Part shown: positions 26,532 to 38,655 of the stretch, piece by piece
Numbering within the stretch: the stretch's first letter is position 1
Layout of the letters: each line of letters starts with the position of its first letter
From: Rutidosis leptorrhynchoides
Lineage: Eukaryota; Streptophyta; Magnoliopsida; Asterales; Asteraceae
NCBI RefSeq assembly: GCF_046630445.1
Contig: NC_092334.1
Coordinates: forward strand, 109,875,001-109,939,000
Direction: 5' to 3'
DNA: 64,000 bases
Notes under the pieces: model-generated
Databases searched by the model: none
The model's input: the letters and a program-made list of their open reading frames with translations, nothing else
What the model was told of the DNA's origin: nothing
Position numbers and translations under genes: made by a program

Positions 26532-26624
<93 letters not shown>
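26532..26624. repeat. (TA)n microsatellite
   Basis: About 93 bases of uninterrupted TA at the left edge of the element at 26625-27108. The open frames here are repeat artefacts. Confidence 0.95.
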
Positions 26625-26626
<2 letters not shown>

Positions 26627-27105
26627 TCATCAATAAAATGAAAGCACACTTTTTTGGGAGAAGGGGAAAGCAAATTTTTTATTTTTATTTTCTCATATAT
26701 TTTTTTAAATTTTTATTTATTAAACATTAAGACCACATGAAAATATGAACATTTGAAAAAGACACTTTGTGATTAATTTATTATTTTGGTGGAAAAATGG
26801 AATAAACCCAAAACACCAAACCCTAAACCCTAAACCTTAAACTCTAAATCGGGCTAAATTTTACTTCACAAAATATGGAAAAAAAACGTTCATATTCTTC
26901 ACGAACAATATTATCTTGAATATTATTTTTGTCGATCGTTTTCCCGCCTAAATAATAACATTCATCACGAAGTGTCTCTTCTAAATGTTCATATTTTCGT
27001 GTGATCTTAATGCCGGAAAAAAAAAATTCCAAAAAAAACGAGAAAAAAAAAAGTTTTTGCTTCCCCTCGCTTCCCCCCGATTGGTTACTTCCCCATTGAT
27101 CCTGC

Positions 27106-27108
<3 letters not shown>
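26625..27108. mobile_element. TA-microsatellite-flanked element, 484 bp
   Basis: A unit bounded on both sides by long TA tracts, with weak inverted similarity between its ends: GGTCATCAATAAAATGAAAG at the left and, read inverted, GGGGCAGGATCAATGGGGAA at the right, followed on both sides by AAGGGGAAAGCAAA / GAGGGGAAGCAAAA. Inside are AAACCCTAAACCCT-like repeats and AATCGGGCTAAATTT, which recurs inverted in the element at 48287. It resembles the microsatellite-targeting Micron elements of rice in placement; homology is not claimed. Confidence 0.5.

Positions 27109-27162
<54 letters not shown>
27109..27162. repeat. (TA)n microsatellite
   Basis: About 54 bases of TA followed by a short CA run, on the right edge of the TA-flanked element. 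Confidence 0.95.
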
Positions 27163-27171
<9 letters not shown>

Positions 27172-28062
27172 TAGTAAAATCTTCATCCGTGCATATGCAC
27201 GATCCATGAAATGATACCTTAAATACAAGTTCATAGATGCTACCATGTTAACTTGTTCTGATTTGCGTATATATTTCCTTGTGAATTTTGAGACTATTCA
27301 TGTGCATTATTGTGCATACACATAATGGCTACTTAGTGGTACCACACCCGACACAAATTGTACCCAATAGGTTCTCTGCCAAAGCTTTCTAATGCTAGCC
27401 TTACACACTTGGCAGCCAATCCTGTGTTCCATGCCAAAGCTTTCTACATTCAGGTTTGAACTCATTGAATATCCTAAACGACGCTATATTGTTGATCCTG
27501 TTTCATTCATAATGTGATTTATACTAATCATACATATAATGTGATTTATACTAATTATATATTTACACAGCAATGAAAGACAACCCAATATCGGAACTAC
27601 ACTTCTGTATGGCTCAGGTAGTAACATAATTAACTCGATCAATCCTACACGTTTGTATGTTGTATCTAACCTGTATCTGTATCTGCCTCAAATTTATAAC
27701 AACATTTTGTTTTCTCAAATTATGCATCAAAACTTCTACACACAACAAACTTATCAAAAACGAATGTCAACACCATTTTCTAGTGTCTACCATATTACCA
27801 TAAGGGTAATCCCGGATAAACCACTTTTTCAATCATCATAAACTGCAACACAATAACTCATTATTTTTTTCCATCATCAACCTAGAGCAAGTAAACAGTG
27901 TGCTTATAATCACGATCATGATAAAGAATAACAAAGCGTTACGTATTTTCTATGCCTACTTAATTTACATCATAGGTTATCAGTTTGATCATCTAAATAA
28001 CAACAAAAATAGAAAATACAATAAATAAATAGTCATTATAAATATTTAAAAAAGACAATTAC
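27163..28062. other. AT-rich stretch without a recognisable gene
   Basis: Nothing recognisable. It holds short direct repeats (AATGTGATTTATACTAAT twice near 27510-27560) and no supported ORF. Confidence 0.4.
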
Positions 28063-29391
28063 CTTTAACAAGAAAGTAAGATCAGGACCTTCACTTATCA
28101 TGTTATCAACAACAACATGACCCAAAACCTTAAGCTTTTGTGTAATCAATGACTTCAAACTCGCATCATTAGAATTAGATTAATCACAAATAAACGCAGG
28201 ATCAGAGACATGAGCTTCAATTCAAAACTCAGCTTAATAATTTTTATCATCAATCAGTGGTTATACTTCATATGTTTTTTTCGCTTCCATCTCCATCCCC
28301 ATAAACCTTAAAAATAACCATAAGAAACGAAATACTCATAAGCAACTTGAAAGAGCATAACAATAACAATTTAATTGATAAAAGCTTATTGACCTGAGCA
28401 TACGAATCAACATAGTCGGGATGAACATCATCAATTTCCCTAAAATACCAAATTTGAACACTTCTGTAATTTCGAAATCCCAATTCGTACGACCAAATTT
28501 AACAAGTTCTATTGTGACAAATGATTTTAACAACCAGTAATAAAATTAAAGGAGCTGATTTATACTTGTATAAATTATAAAACACAATAAAAGAGGCCTT
28601 GAAATTACCTTTACGACAACCCAGTTGTATATTGACACAACAACGTTAGCGTATGAGTGATCATCCATTGGTTCAGGCAAACTAACCCAATTCTCTGTCT
28701 ATACCTGGATCAACAGTTTATAATGAACTTACCATTTTTTTAACATATTAGAAGTTGTGATGCACTACAAAAAAACTTACGGTAGATACATAACTCTTCC
28801 CTTCTCCTTGCCAAAGTAAGTGTTTCAAAGGGTATCACTAATCTCTTCTTCACTTAAACATACTAACAAACCATGGATATGCATAAAATATAGTTGTAGT
28901 AAAGTTCAAATAACAATCAACAACATCAAAGTTGTTGCAAAAGCAACCAAAAATTCATCATATAGAAATAAAATCCATCCCTAGCTAACTCAAATACACA
29001 AGGAAACAATTATTTTTTAATTAACTTGTAAGTAAGTACTATGATACCCTGACTGTATGTTCGATCTCCTTCAAGGGTTCAACAATAATATAATATTAAT
29101 CCAAAAAAAAAATTATCTGTTGACCTATACATTAAAAAGTTATTTATTAATTCAACAACAGTATAGTATATAAGTTTTAGATTACTGGATTAATAGAGTA
29201 TCTTTAGAGAGAATGTCAATTTTGCTTCAGCTAAACGGTTCAATTTTAGGTATACAAGCTAAGGTCAAGAAACTCGTATTTTAACAATCAACATATACTT
29301 ACCTGAGGAATAACAGTTGAGTGATCGGAGTGAGCAAGAAAGATTCGACCGAACGGTACGTTGCATCCGCCACCGCTTCAAATGGATATCG

Positions 29392-29400
<9 letters not shown>
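28063..29400 (-). pseudogene. Remnant of an unidentified multi-exon host gene
   Basis: Five exon-like blocks on the minus strand, most ending at a GT donor. They are 29303-29400 (GGCNVPFGRIFLAHSDHS, donor GTAAGT), 28781-28856 (LSEEEISD, one stop, GKEKGRVMYLP, donor GTAAGT), 28619-28694 (ENWVSLPEPMDDHSYANVVV, donor GTAATT), 28394-28500 (GFRNYRSVQIWYFREIDDVH, donor GTCAAT) and 28063-28213 (SLKSLITQKLKVLGHVVVDN, donor GTAATT). The translations look protein-like, but at least three blocks contain stops and no long frame joins them. A GTT microsatellite lies at the upstream edge. I do not recognise the family. A chance pattern or a gene fragment carried by a transposon is possible. Confidence 0.4.

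Positions 29401-29430
<30 letters not shown>
29393..29430. repeat. (TTG)n microsatellite
   Basis: Twelve to thirteen uninterrupted TTG units next to the exon-like block at 29303-29400. Confidence 0.95.
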
Positions 29431-29796
29431 AAATGAATTAGAAATTAGATTTGTTACTTGATGCGGTGTCTGTGTATAGCGAAAGCAGTAATGATATATA
29501 AAATTAAAATAAACTAATTAAATCAACAAAGAAAATAAACTTTAGATATGATTGAAATCATCATCAATGTAACACAATAAGTAAAGAGGTATATAAAATA
29601 CCAAGTTTCATCTTCAATGATGGTGCAAACCCATAGAGAGAAGAATCAGAGAGATGGGAAAAGGAAAAACACAAAATAAATTAAAAGGGGTAAAGCTGAG
29701 TTTCACACATGAAAGGAGGGAGATGAAGTAGCTGTCTCAATCGAAGGGAAAAATGTGTAAATGTGATAAAAGAGAGTCAGACACATAGAGGGAGAG

Positions 29797-30499
29797 TAGG
29801 GATGGTAATGGATGTTGCATCATGCACATCCACCCGATCCGACCCATTTATACTGGATATGAATGATGTAAATGGACGATTAATGAATATGGATATGGAT
29901 ATGGATATGAATGATCTAAATATTTCGTGGATCGGATCTTGATGACAACTTATCATCCACGGATATATCCGTTATCACCCGAAATACATCTATATATACA
30001 TATATACGTACTAAAATATAATCATTTGAATCTACATATTGATTGATATACATATACATATAACCTACAAATTCGTAAATTATTAACGAAAATAAGAGTT
30101 GTAATAGTCACAATTATTAAATTGTTACTAACAATATTCAAAGTTACGTATTTAGATTAGTTTAAACTTATATCTACAGATATTATAACGTATTTTGTTC
30201 ATTTAAATTCACAATCGGAGAAAAATTACAATCAAATCATGTGTAACAAATTAAAAATATAAAGATTAAATATTTACATTTGTTATATCTATGTTGAATT
30301 GATAAAACCGTCATTAGATTAACATTACATTTGATATTCAACGGATGTCCATTAACCCGCATAATCCATCGGATATGGATATGGACGGATGAACTGAAGT
30401 TAAATGGATATGGATATGGATATGGATGAGCAAAAATTAAATGGATATGGATGTGGATATGGCATCATCCGATCCATATCCGATCCATTGCCATCCCTA
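29797..30499. mobile_element. hAT-like MITE rich in GGATAT repeats
   Basis: Inverted ends TAGGGATGGTAATGGAT at the left and, read inverted, TAGGGATGGCAATGGATCGG at the right. Tandem GGATAT hexamers lie just inside both ends (29891-29912; 30371-30468). This end sequence and hexamer content are typical of plant hAT-type miniature elements. No clean 8-bp duplication is visible, so class and exact borders are uncertain. There is no ORF. Confidence 0.6.
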
Positions 30500-30593
30500 G
30501 AGATGAGGCATCTGTCAATTGGGAGAGAAAACGTGGCATTTAAGGGTTAGAGCCAAAGAAGCTTGGTGGGTGATGATGTGACTAATATACATC

Positions 30594-32200
30594 TGTTACC
30601 CTCAAAATTTATATATGATTCAAACACTACAAATAAGCACACACAACTAACGAGCACTTAGAACCCGGTTATTATAGCACTTCAATGTAAGTATTATTAT
30701 CAAGTTCGTCCCAAGAGAGCGGTGTAAGTCGAATATTTGAAACTATCAATTGTCCTAGGGTTTGTTTGATTGAGGGTTTTTGATTGATTTTAATTAACAA
30801 CTAAAACTTACACAATTAAACAAACTTAAACTTAAACAAGTAAACTAGTAGCAAGTAACAAGTAACGAAATATTAAGAACTTAAATCAATTAACTAAGAA
30901 GTGTTCACTTATATAATCCTCTCTATGCTTGGATTGCTCTGTTTTACCCAAATTGTTATCGCACTAGTTGTTGAACTATTAAATGTTTAACATTACTACC
31001 AAACCTCAATCAAATAACACTCCACGAATTCACATAAGCATTGCATTCTAAGATCAAGTTAAGCATGATTGGTTATTGAGATTATGCTTGGGTTGAAATC
31101 ACTTAGAACCCTTCAACTATCGAAATCACTTAAGATAATCGACACTACTATGTTGACTAAAGGCCAATTGAAAACCAACCTAGATCAAGAACACAACCAC
31201 TTGAAATTCTTAAGCTAGTTGTCTAGATCAATCAAGGTGTTGAAGCACAAATCGATTCACTTTTCAAATCTCTAAGAGGGATACTCAATCTATGTAATCA
31301 AAGTAAAGCCAAAAACAAATGCATAACAATGGATATTTAGCTAACGTAATAACACTTGATCTTGTAATTCATTCAAACAACATCATTCAATTGATTTTGG
31401 GGCAAACACTTGCATTAGAGATTTATAGATAAGCAAACATAAGAGATTTAGCCAATCATGGCTAAGATTACACTAATAATAAGCATAGAAATACAAACAA
31501 TCATCATCTTAAAGTTATTACAAGCAATAAGTTCAAAGTAGGTGAAGAAAAGTGGAGATTACAACTCAAATTCAAGAAATGGAGATCTAGAGCTAAAACT
31601 ATGATGAATCTTGAGCTAGCTTCCTTCAATCCACCTTCAAACACCAATGGATGATGAAATTAGGGTTTTGTAGGTGAAAATCGGACTTAGAATTGCTGCT
31701 CTCTTGAAAATGACCTAATCTCGTTCCTTTTATAGTGCTAAAAATCTGGGCTGAATCAGTGACAACAGCGCCGCTTTTGGAGCAGGAGCTGCGCTTTTGG
31801 CATACTTCAGGAGCGGCGCTTTTGACATAGGAGCGCCGCTTTTGCTTCATTCAGGGGCGACGCTTTTGCCTGAGGAGCGCCGCTTTTACTTGGCTAGGAG
31901 CGGCGCTTTTGGCAATAGGAACGACGCTTCTGGCTACTGGTGGAAAATGGTGTCAAAACGTGCACAAGAACGTCGCTTTTCATTGAGGTGCGGCACTTTT
32001 ATCGGTAGGAGCGGCGCTCTTATATCAGGAGCAGCGCTTTTGATGCTGAATTCTGCACTTGCCATTTTCTTTGCCATTTTTGATCAAGACTTGGTCAATT
32101 TTACACCAAATTAAGTCCTTAGCCCCCAAATTGCCATTTAGCTCATAAGCATACCAAATAGGCTCCATAATCATCAAAAACTGAGCAAAGTGAGGGAGAT
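30594..32200 (-). repeat. LTR-like block containing a GGAGCGGCGCTTTTG motif array
   Basis: Noncoding, AT-rich sequence with the texture of an LTR from a minus-strand element, followed by T/A-rich sequence resembling LTR 3' parts (CAAATTAAGTCCTTAGCCCCC). It carries the array at 31768-32041. No primer site, polypurine tract or duplication was found, so the borders are approximate and it may be a solo or truncated LTR. Confidence 0.4.
31768..32041. repeat. Degenerate GC-rich short-motif array
   Basis: About ten irregularly spaced copies of a motif close to GGAGCGGCGCTTTTG, at 15-30-bp intervals in otherwise AT-rich DNA. The core AGCGGCGCT is nearly self-complementary. The array occupies a position like the palindrome cassettes in the LTRs of elements D, F and H. 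Confidence 0.8.
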
Positions 32201-32413
32201 TTCGCGAGATAAAACATGTATAATTGGAGCGATATCAGTGGGTCATAGTAGTTTTTGATATTTTGTAAGTTTTGTCTGTAAATCAAAGAAAAATAGGGAG
32301 AAAGTGAGGGTGAGAACCAGCGACAACCCAATTATAATGAAAAGAAAAAGCAAGGAAATACAAAGGGGCCTGCCACATGTCATCAAGTGAATCTGCTACA
32401 GTAATTTGAGTGT

Positions 32414-32415
<2 letters not shown>

Positions 32416-32473
<58 letters not shown>
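32416..32473. repeat. (TA)n microsatellite
   Basis: About 58 bases of TA. No repeated element could be delimited next to it. Confidence 0.95.
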
Positions 32474-32476
<3 letters not shown>

Positions 32477-32744
32477 TAGTTCTTAAATGTCAGTTGGTTT
32501 AAGTAAAATATTGGCCAAGGTCTTTCAAGTTAAATATGAAGATGCTTGTTTTTGTTCAAAAACTATAAAACCAGGATTAAACATGTGCATTATATGGGAC
32601 TTATTGATTTAACCTTGCTAATCTCTTTCACCTTTTGAGTCGATGTTTTCTTTAAGTCAACTTCCACAAGTTAACATACTTTCGAGCTTGGTGAACTCAA
32701 TAGATATGTTAGATACTAGTATAAGAAAGTTGAATTTATGAATA

Positions 32745-33158
32745 AATATTGTTAGATGGGTTATTGTTAAAGGGATTATGCTCACATTTATATGTGTGAC
32801 CCGTGTTCTATAAGGGCCCATTACCGTCACTAAACCCATTAGGTTTAGCAGTCTTATTATTATTTATACATGCTCAGCTGTAAACGAGAGGCAATCAATA
32901 AAAAATAGGTTTTCCATACAACATTTCTTTTTAGATCCGGACAAATCAAGTTCAATCTGTTAATTGATATGAGTCGATGGTATGGAAAACCTATTTTTAT
33001 TAATTGCCTCTCGTTTTACAGCTAAGCATGCATAACTAATAATAAGACTGCTAAACCCTAATGGTTTAAGTGACGGTAATGAGCCCTTATAAAACACGGG
33101 CCATACAAATAAATGTGAGCATAATTCCTCTAACAATATAACCCATCTAACAAATATA
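32745..33158. mobile_element. Long inverted-repeat (foldback or MITE-like) element
   Basis: Two arms of about 170 bp, 32745-32920 and 32980-33158, are inverted copies with roughly 10% differences by eye, around a 60-bp spacer. Arm ends are TTGTTAGATGGGTTAT and its complement. No ORF is present. Transcribed RNA would form a long imperfect hairpin. The class is not assigned because no clear target duplication is visible. Confidence 0.65.
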
Positions 33159-33631
33159 AGCACATTTACTTAACATATATAATGCATATTAGTGGAATGA
33201 GTATATACTACATAAATGTAAATGGCAGGATTAAAATAGAAAAATTAAAGTATAAGAATTTTGGGGATGATTCTCTCAATCTACTTCAAGTTCTTTTGAG
33301 TGGGCTTAAAGACAGCTGCGAGTTCATATTCTTCTATTGGGCCCCATACATAAATTGTTAACAATCGACCCAAATGCGTTACTAGTTTCCAAAATTGTGT
33401 AAATTGATCACGTATTATAATATCAACTTAGTTATTGGAGTTTTCACTATTGAATAAACATTGTAGTCATTACTCGTCAATAATAAGTGTTATATGATTG
33501 AGCCCGCTCTTTAAGAAAAGGTGTTGATCGGGTCAAATGTGTAATTTTTTAATAACGTTAATTTTAATAAGGAGTAACAGATAAAGAGAAATATTCAATT
33601 GAATCAACTTTTAAGTTGAGATCTAAGGGAA
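33159..33631. other. AT-rich stretch without a recognisable gene
   Basis: No ORF, repeat boundary or known motif was recognised. Confidence 0.4.
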
Positions 33632-34262
33632 CAATCAGAGTGTGATACGTGGTGCGATAATCACATGTGATTGAAAAAAAATTAATTATTTTTTTCAAAA
33701 AAAAAATTTAAAAAAAAAAATTTTAAAAAAAAATTTCGAATTTTATTTTTGTTTTTTTGATTTTTTTTAGTAAATTACATGTGATTTTGCATGCCAATCA
33801 CATGTGATTGTAAAATCCAATCACATGTGATTCTGCATGTCAAATCCAATCACATGTGATTGAAAAAAAAGTATTTAGTAAAATGACGAATTTCAGTAAA
33901 TTTGTACTAAAATCTTTAAACACTTCGATCAAAACTTGATCAAATTACCGAATTAAAGTCTGAAGATATGATCACGAAACGCTAACAAACTTAATCAAAT
34001 CACCGAATTAAAGTTTGTTTTTTGTTGAAATTTTTTTTTGAAAAAAAAAATTTTGAATTTTTTTTTTTTTTGAAAAAAAATTGATTTTTTTTCTTCAATC
34101 ACATGTGATAGGATTTGACATGCAGAATCACATGTGATTGTGTTTTATAATCACATGTAATTAGATTTGACGTGCTAAATTAAAAAAAAAATTAAATTTT
34201 TATTTTTTTTTGTTCAATCACATGTGATCGTCGCGCCACATGTCACACTCTGATTGGTCCGT
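33632..34262. mobile_element. MITE with repeated CACATGTG palindromes
   Basis: Inverted ends AACAATCAGAGTGTGA and, read inverted, GACCAATCAGAGTGTGACA. Both continue into a GTGGYGCGA block and then AATCACATGTGAT. Between them lie poly-A/poly-T runs and copies of ATCACATGTGAT. Exact CACATGTG occurs at 33662, 33799, 33822, 33851, 34100, 34129 and 34219, with near-copies at 33776 and 34152. No ORF. The target duplication is unclear. Confidence 0.7.
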
Positions 34263-34460
34263 TGGATTTTAAGCAAATTATTGGATTCAAGGGATTACAA
34301 CTCAACAGAAAAAATATAGTTCGGGTATTTGGATTATCGAGTTTGTTTTGTTCGTTTGTGTTTTGTAGTGTTTTGATAGTTTGAATGTTTGATGTGCTCT
34401 GTGACAATGCATTAGATCTAAAAAAAATATATTGCAATATACAATATTAATATGCAACTT

Positions 34461-35069
34461 ATTTATATATATACTAATAGACAAAACACTGTTTCACTGT
34501 TCACCAATAGTACCCAGGGGTATTTTCGTTATTTCACTTTTTTTTTTGTCTTCAACGATAAAATAAACAACTTTCGTAAAAGAACCAACCCTTCAATATT
34601 ACCAAAAGATGCCCAAAAAAATTTTTTTACAAAAAAATCAACTAACTTTTTTTTCCCCTCAAATTTATATATATGCTAATAGACAAAACAATGTTTCACT
34701 ATTTACCAATAGTACTCAGGAGTATTTTCGTCATTTCACTTATTTTTTTTGTCCCCAACGATAAAATAATCAACTTTCGTAAAAGAACCAACCCTTCAAT
34801 GTTACCAAAAGATGTCGAAAAAAATTATTTTTTTTACAAAAAAATCAACTAACTTTTTTTTTTCCCAAAACGATAAAAGAGGCAACTTTCATAAAATGAA
34901 CAACCTTTCAATGCTACCAAAAGATGTCGAAAAACATTATTAAAGAAGCAACTTTCACAAAAGGAACAACCCTTCAATGTTATATGTCAAAAAAATTCTA
35001 GATCAAGACTTTTTTTTAACTCGCATTCAAAACGGAGCTCTCGACGCGAAGCAAGGGCTCCACAACTAG
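34461..35069 (+). mobile_element. Non-autonomous Helitron with internal duplication
   Basis: The 3' end has the Helitron hallmarks: a hairpin at 35034-35061 (GGAGCTC pairing with GGGCTCC, one wobble) followed by CTAG at 35066-35069 and then T. The 5' end is less sure. ATATATATACTAATAGACAAA occurs near 34464 and again near 34668, so the first 200 bp are partly duplicated, along with ACTTTCGTAAAAGAACCAAC and CCTTCAATRTTACCAAAAGATG. There is no Rep/helicase ORF. Confidence 0.6.
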
Positions 35070-35407
35070 TTATATACTATGGAGTAATTATTAGACCGTG
35101 TAAGCAATAGTTAATTGTTGAAGATAAATCCTAACAACTCTTTCATAAACACGTGTGTGGAAATAATATTTGACTCATACGAGGCATCGTATTTAACGAA
35201 AAAACAAATACGTGTGACTTTTACATAAACGGCAATGAATTTAAAGATAGAATTCGAGACTTGATTAGTGAAAATAATCTTTGAAGAGTTCAATTAAGTG
35301 CATATTGGCTATGTGCACGTTCCTCATTAACCAACCCCAGTTACTAGTTTATTTTTATTAGATGTTGCAAAATAATGAAAACAATATTATTACTATGTTT
35401 TTTTAAC

Positions 35408-35542
35408 CGTGCCGTGCACGAGTGTGTAAAAATCCGTACAAAAAATATTATTTCCAGTTCATATTTGTATGTAAATAGTGATATAAACTAATTATTTATA
35501 ACCATGTGGTGTTGAAAAAAATTAAAATTGTGCGTTGCACGG
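35408..35542. repeat. Two degenerate GTGCAC-palindrome repeats
   Basis: GTGCCGTGCACGAGTGTGTAAAAA and a GTGCGTTGCACGGTGAGTAAAAA-like copy about 120 bp later resemble the CCGTGCRWTGCACGG motif common at plant DNA-transposon edges. A related ACACGTGCAATGCACGT occurs at 37873. No element could be delimited. Confidence 0.35.
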
Positions 35543-35903
35543 TGAGTAAAAAATAAGCGTCTAAAATTAATTGATTTTTTCAAACAATTGTTCATTTGAG
35601 TTTAAAAATCTGTTGTGTTGATAAATTTTCAAAGTTCTTTTGAGTTTAAAAACCCGCGGTGTTGACAAATTTTAAAAATGGTTTTGGGTGGTGTTAGTAA
35701 CTTAATGTTTACAATTTTTTTCTCACCATTAATATCTTTTTAATTATCTATAAATTATATACTACGTAATATTTAGAGAATATATGAGTACATTGAAAAT
35801 TTGTCATGGAACGTAACGTTAGTAAAGTCGAAGTTATATTATTTTAGATTTATTATATACAATTATTTTTTTGAATAAAAGTGTAACCCACGAGTTTAAT
35901 TTT

Positions 35904-36912
35904 TTTTAACGACAAGAAAGATATATTATATATCAACACGGAATAATTGCAATAGTGTCACAATTACAAAAGCGAAACTACATCTAGGAATAACAAAACG
36001 AAAGTCTATAAAAACGAGATGGTAAAACTCCACAAGTGTGCAGGAAAACGCCTTAGTCCGTTCATTATCATTAAGGGTGAGATTGGACTTAAGAAGAATT
36101 AACTAAACAAGCTGGAGTGAGGACGGAGCACAGTGTTGGCAATACAACGACAAAGCACCCCGATCCACCTCAAATTCTCTCGACCAAAACAACTATTCAA
36201 GGAGTGGGGCAAAAAACCTGCGTGGAGGACAATAAATTAACCAATCCAGGATCTTCTAGAAGATAAAGCTAGCGAATCTTATACTCGCGGATTTGCTAGC
36301 CATACATCCCATTCGATATTGATGCCTTTGATCCTATTAGAGAACCATTCGTAACATTTAAGTTAATGTCTTTCAAAACCATTACACACGTTGGTTTTGT
36401 CTTAGTGAAAGTGAAAGCGTTTCTACTTTTCCAAATCATGTATCCAGTAACCCATTCCGTGGCTTGCCACAACTGTTTTTTCAAGTCGGAGGTGAAATTA
36501 TACCCGTTCCCAAGGAAAAATTCATTTATGCTCAAATTTGTAAAAGGGCCGAGCTTCCACCAATCATAAACCCGATTCCAAATGTCAAAAGCGAACGTGC
36601 ATAAGATGATGGAGTGCTCAACTGATTCCAACCCATTATCACAAACCGGACAACGTACAGTGTCCAAGTCCATACCTCTCTTGTCAAGTTCAACTCTTGT
36701 AGGTAACTTTTTGTGTCGAGTACGCCAAATAAACAATTCAACTTTGAGGGGGACCATGTTGTTGAGGATCGTCTTTAAGCTCACGGATGCGATGTCGGGG
36801 CTGCTCCGAACCAGAATATCCGTAAGCTTGTGAACCGATAACAAGGCGTCATTACTCAAAGACCATGACCATTCTTCTCGACCTGAGCTGCAAGGGACAA
36901 AACTAGTTTTGT
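35904..36912 (-). mobile_element. 5'-truncated LINE (plant L1) with 16-bp target duplication
   Basis: About 1 kb of minus-strand non-LTR retrotransposon between two perfect copies of CCACGAGTTTAATTTT, at 35888-35903 and 36913-36928. The T run at 35900-35907 marks the element's A-rich 3' end. The 5' part with endonuclease and RT domains is absent, as is usual for target-primed reverse transcription. Confidence 0.85.
36296..36912 (-). pseudogene. LINE ORF2 C-terminal fragment with RT zinc-binding domain
   Basis: Open frame of about 205 codons. The first residues in the flank are accidental. It contains the zf-RVT signature of plant L1 ORF2: VELFIWRTRHKKLPTRVEL, then CPVCDNGLESVEHSIILC, with Cys, Cys, His and Cys spaced as in that domain, and a downstream W-rich part (IWKSRNAFTF). 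It lacks the RT and endonuclease parts, so it is a dead fragment despite the open frame. Confidence 0.88.
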
Positions 36913-37631
36913 CCACGAGTTTAATTTTAGAAAAAATTGTTAGTCATTTCAGCAAAATAATGGTATTTGGGGGAGTCGTCATGTACAATTAATATTATAA
37001 TAGTTATATTTACGTGTTCATAAATATTTTAAGAATATAAACTGTAAATTCAAATCACTTTCATATTTATTGCTAAAAAGAAATGCACTGTTGTTAGTGC
37101 ATCGAAGCTCTGTGTCCAATACAATTTATTGCGTTTAGTTCGTAAAATTATTTCGAGTTGAACGGTGATGGCGGTGGATCCTAACTCGCGGCGAACGAAA
37201 AGATAAATCCGTTAAAAAATTTTGATGAGTTTTGTTTGATAAATTTATATTAAATAGTAAATTTAGGTTCTTCATAATTTCCTCCTAAATATTCTTCATC
37301 TCTCCCTCATTTCTATTTCTATGTTCATGTTCATATGTATTTACGGAGTATTTTTCATATATTTCGGATGAATCATGAAATTCTCACTACAAACAATCCT
37401 TTTTTTTTAACATCACAATGGTGACTTCCTTTTAAAAATATTGTTTCATCACGTTCAAATTTGAGGATGCAGATTATGCAATATATAATATATATTACAA
37501 TTCCGTAGATTTAGATATTATAATTTATATTTATATATATACTTTATCTATATATGTAAATCTATATCTATATGTATATATTAAATTATAATTAAAAATT
37601 AATTCAATTTAATAAAAAAATAACATTTAAG

Positions 37632-37733
<102 letters not shown>

Positions 37734-37760
37734 TTTCAACTCGTTTAATACACGATTGTT

Positions 37761-37890
37761 GAAAATCAACTAAAAGATTACATTCGTTATATCATTAAAC
37801 CCGTACGATGTACCTCTGCTAAAAATCAACTAAAAGATTAGTAATGATAAATCACATTCGTTATATCATTAAACACGTGCAATGCACGTT
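37761..37890. repeat. Tandem duplication with ATGCAC-type palindrome
   Basis: AAAATCAACTAAAAGATTA followed by CATTCGTTATATCATTAAAC occurs at 37761-37800 and again at 37821-37875, the second copy with a short insertion. It ends in CACGTGCAATGCACGT. Probably a remnant of a DNA-transposon end. Confidence 0.6.
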
Positions 37891-38651
37891 CGATAAAAAA
37901 TATACATTTAAGTAAATAATTTTTCATTAGGGTTTAGTAGAGCAATTATTATAATGACAAAGTTATATCATTTTAGCTGATAAATTATCGCTACATCAAC
38001 ACCAAAACATTATAACACATAAATATACCTACCAATTCACCAAATTAGAGATGAAATGGCCTATATATAGAATGTCATATGTAGGGGTCTTAACGACTGC
38101 AAATACAATTGTTATCATATACATTTATTAGTTTTACTCCGTATTATTTATTATTTTATTAGATTAAAAATAAAAGGTCCTATGTAAAATGTCATATGTA
38201 AGGTCTTAATGCTTGCAATACAATTTTGATCATATACATATTATTAGTTATTATTACTAGTTATTTTATTATTGTTATTATCACTTCCATGTTATTATTT
38301 TAATCATGGTGGTATTATTATAATTATTTTATTATTATACCAAGTGTGTAAAAAGTTCAACATGTATTTAGTGATTTACGATTTCTAAACTTTCCAAACA
38401 TTATGATTTATGTTCCATAATATTTATTTACTTTATACATATTAAAAGTTATCAAATCTAATCCATCGTCTAGCATACCTTATTTATATTATTACGATTA
38501 CTTTTCTTTCTTCTAAATATAACTAATTGAATTTTTTATTTTTAATAAATTGACAGGTTATCAATTCTTAAAATAGCGGCAAAATAAGTTTTTTGAACGA
38601 TGATTTCTTGACATCAGTAAATAAGTTACCACATAAGACGTTTAAAACCTA

Positions 38652-38655
<4 letters not shown>
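37891..38655. other. AT-rich stretch without a recognisable gene
   Basis: Contains a diverged direct repeat (ATGTCATATGTA followed by GGTCTTAA, near 38068 and 38190) and TTA-rich runs. No ORF. Confidence 0.4.

Noticed and set aside
26412-26730. Overlapping Tyr-Ile repeat frames on both strands
   Set aside because: Artefacts of the TA tract.
26815-26850. AAACCCTAAACCCT-like repeats (also 48535-48640)
   Set aside because: They match the plant telomere unit, but are short and degenerate and lie inside TA-flanked elements, so they are not a telomere or a clear interstitial telomere block.
33662-34226. Regularly recurring short palindromes that could suggest a CRISPR-like array
   Set aside because: Plant DNA, irregular spacing, palindromic units and MITE inverted ends explain it.
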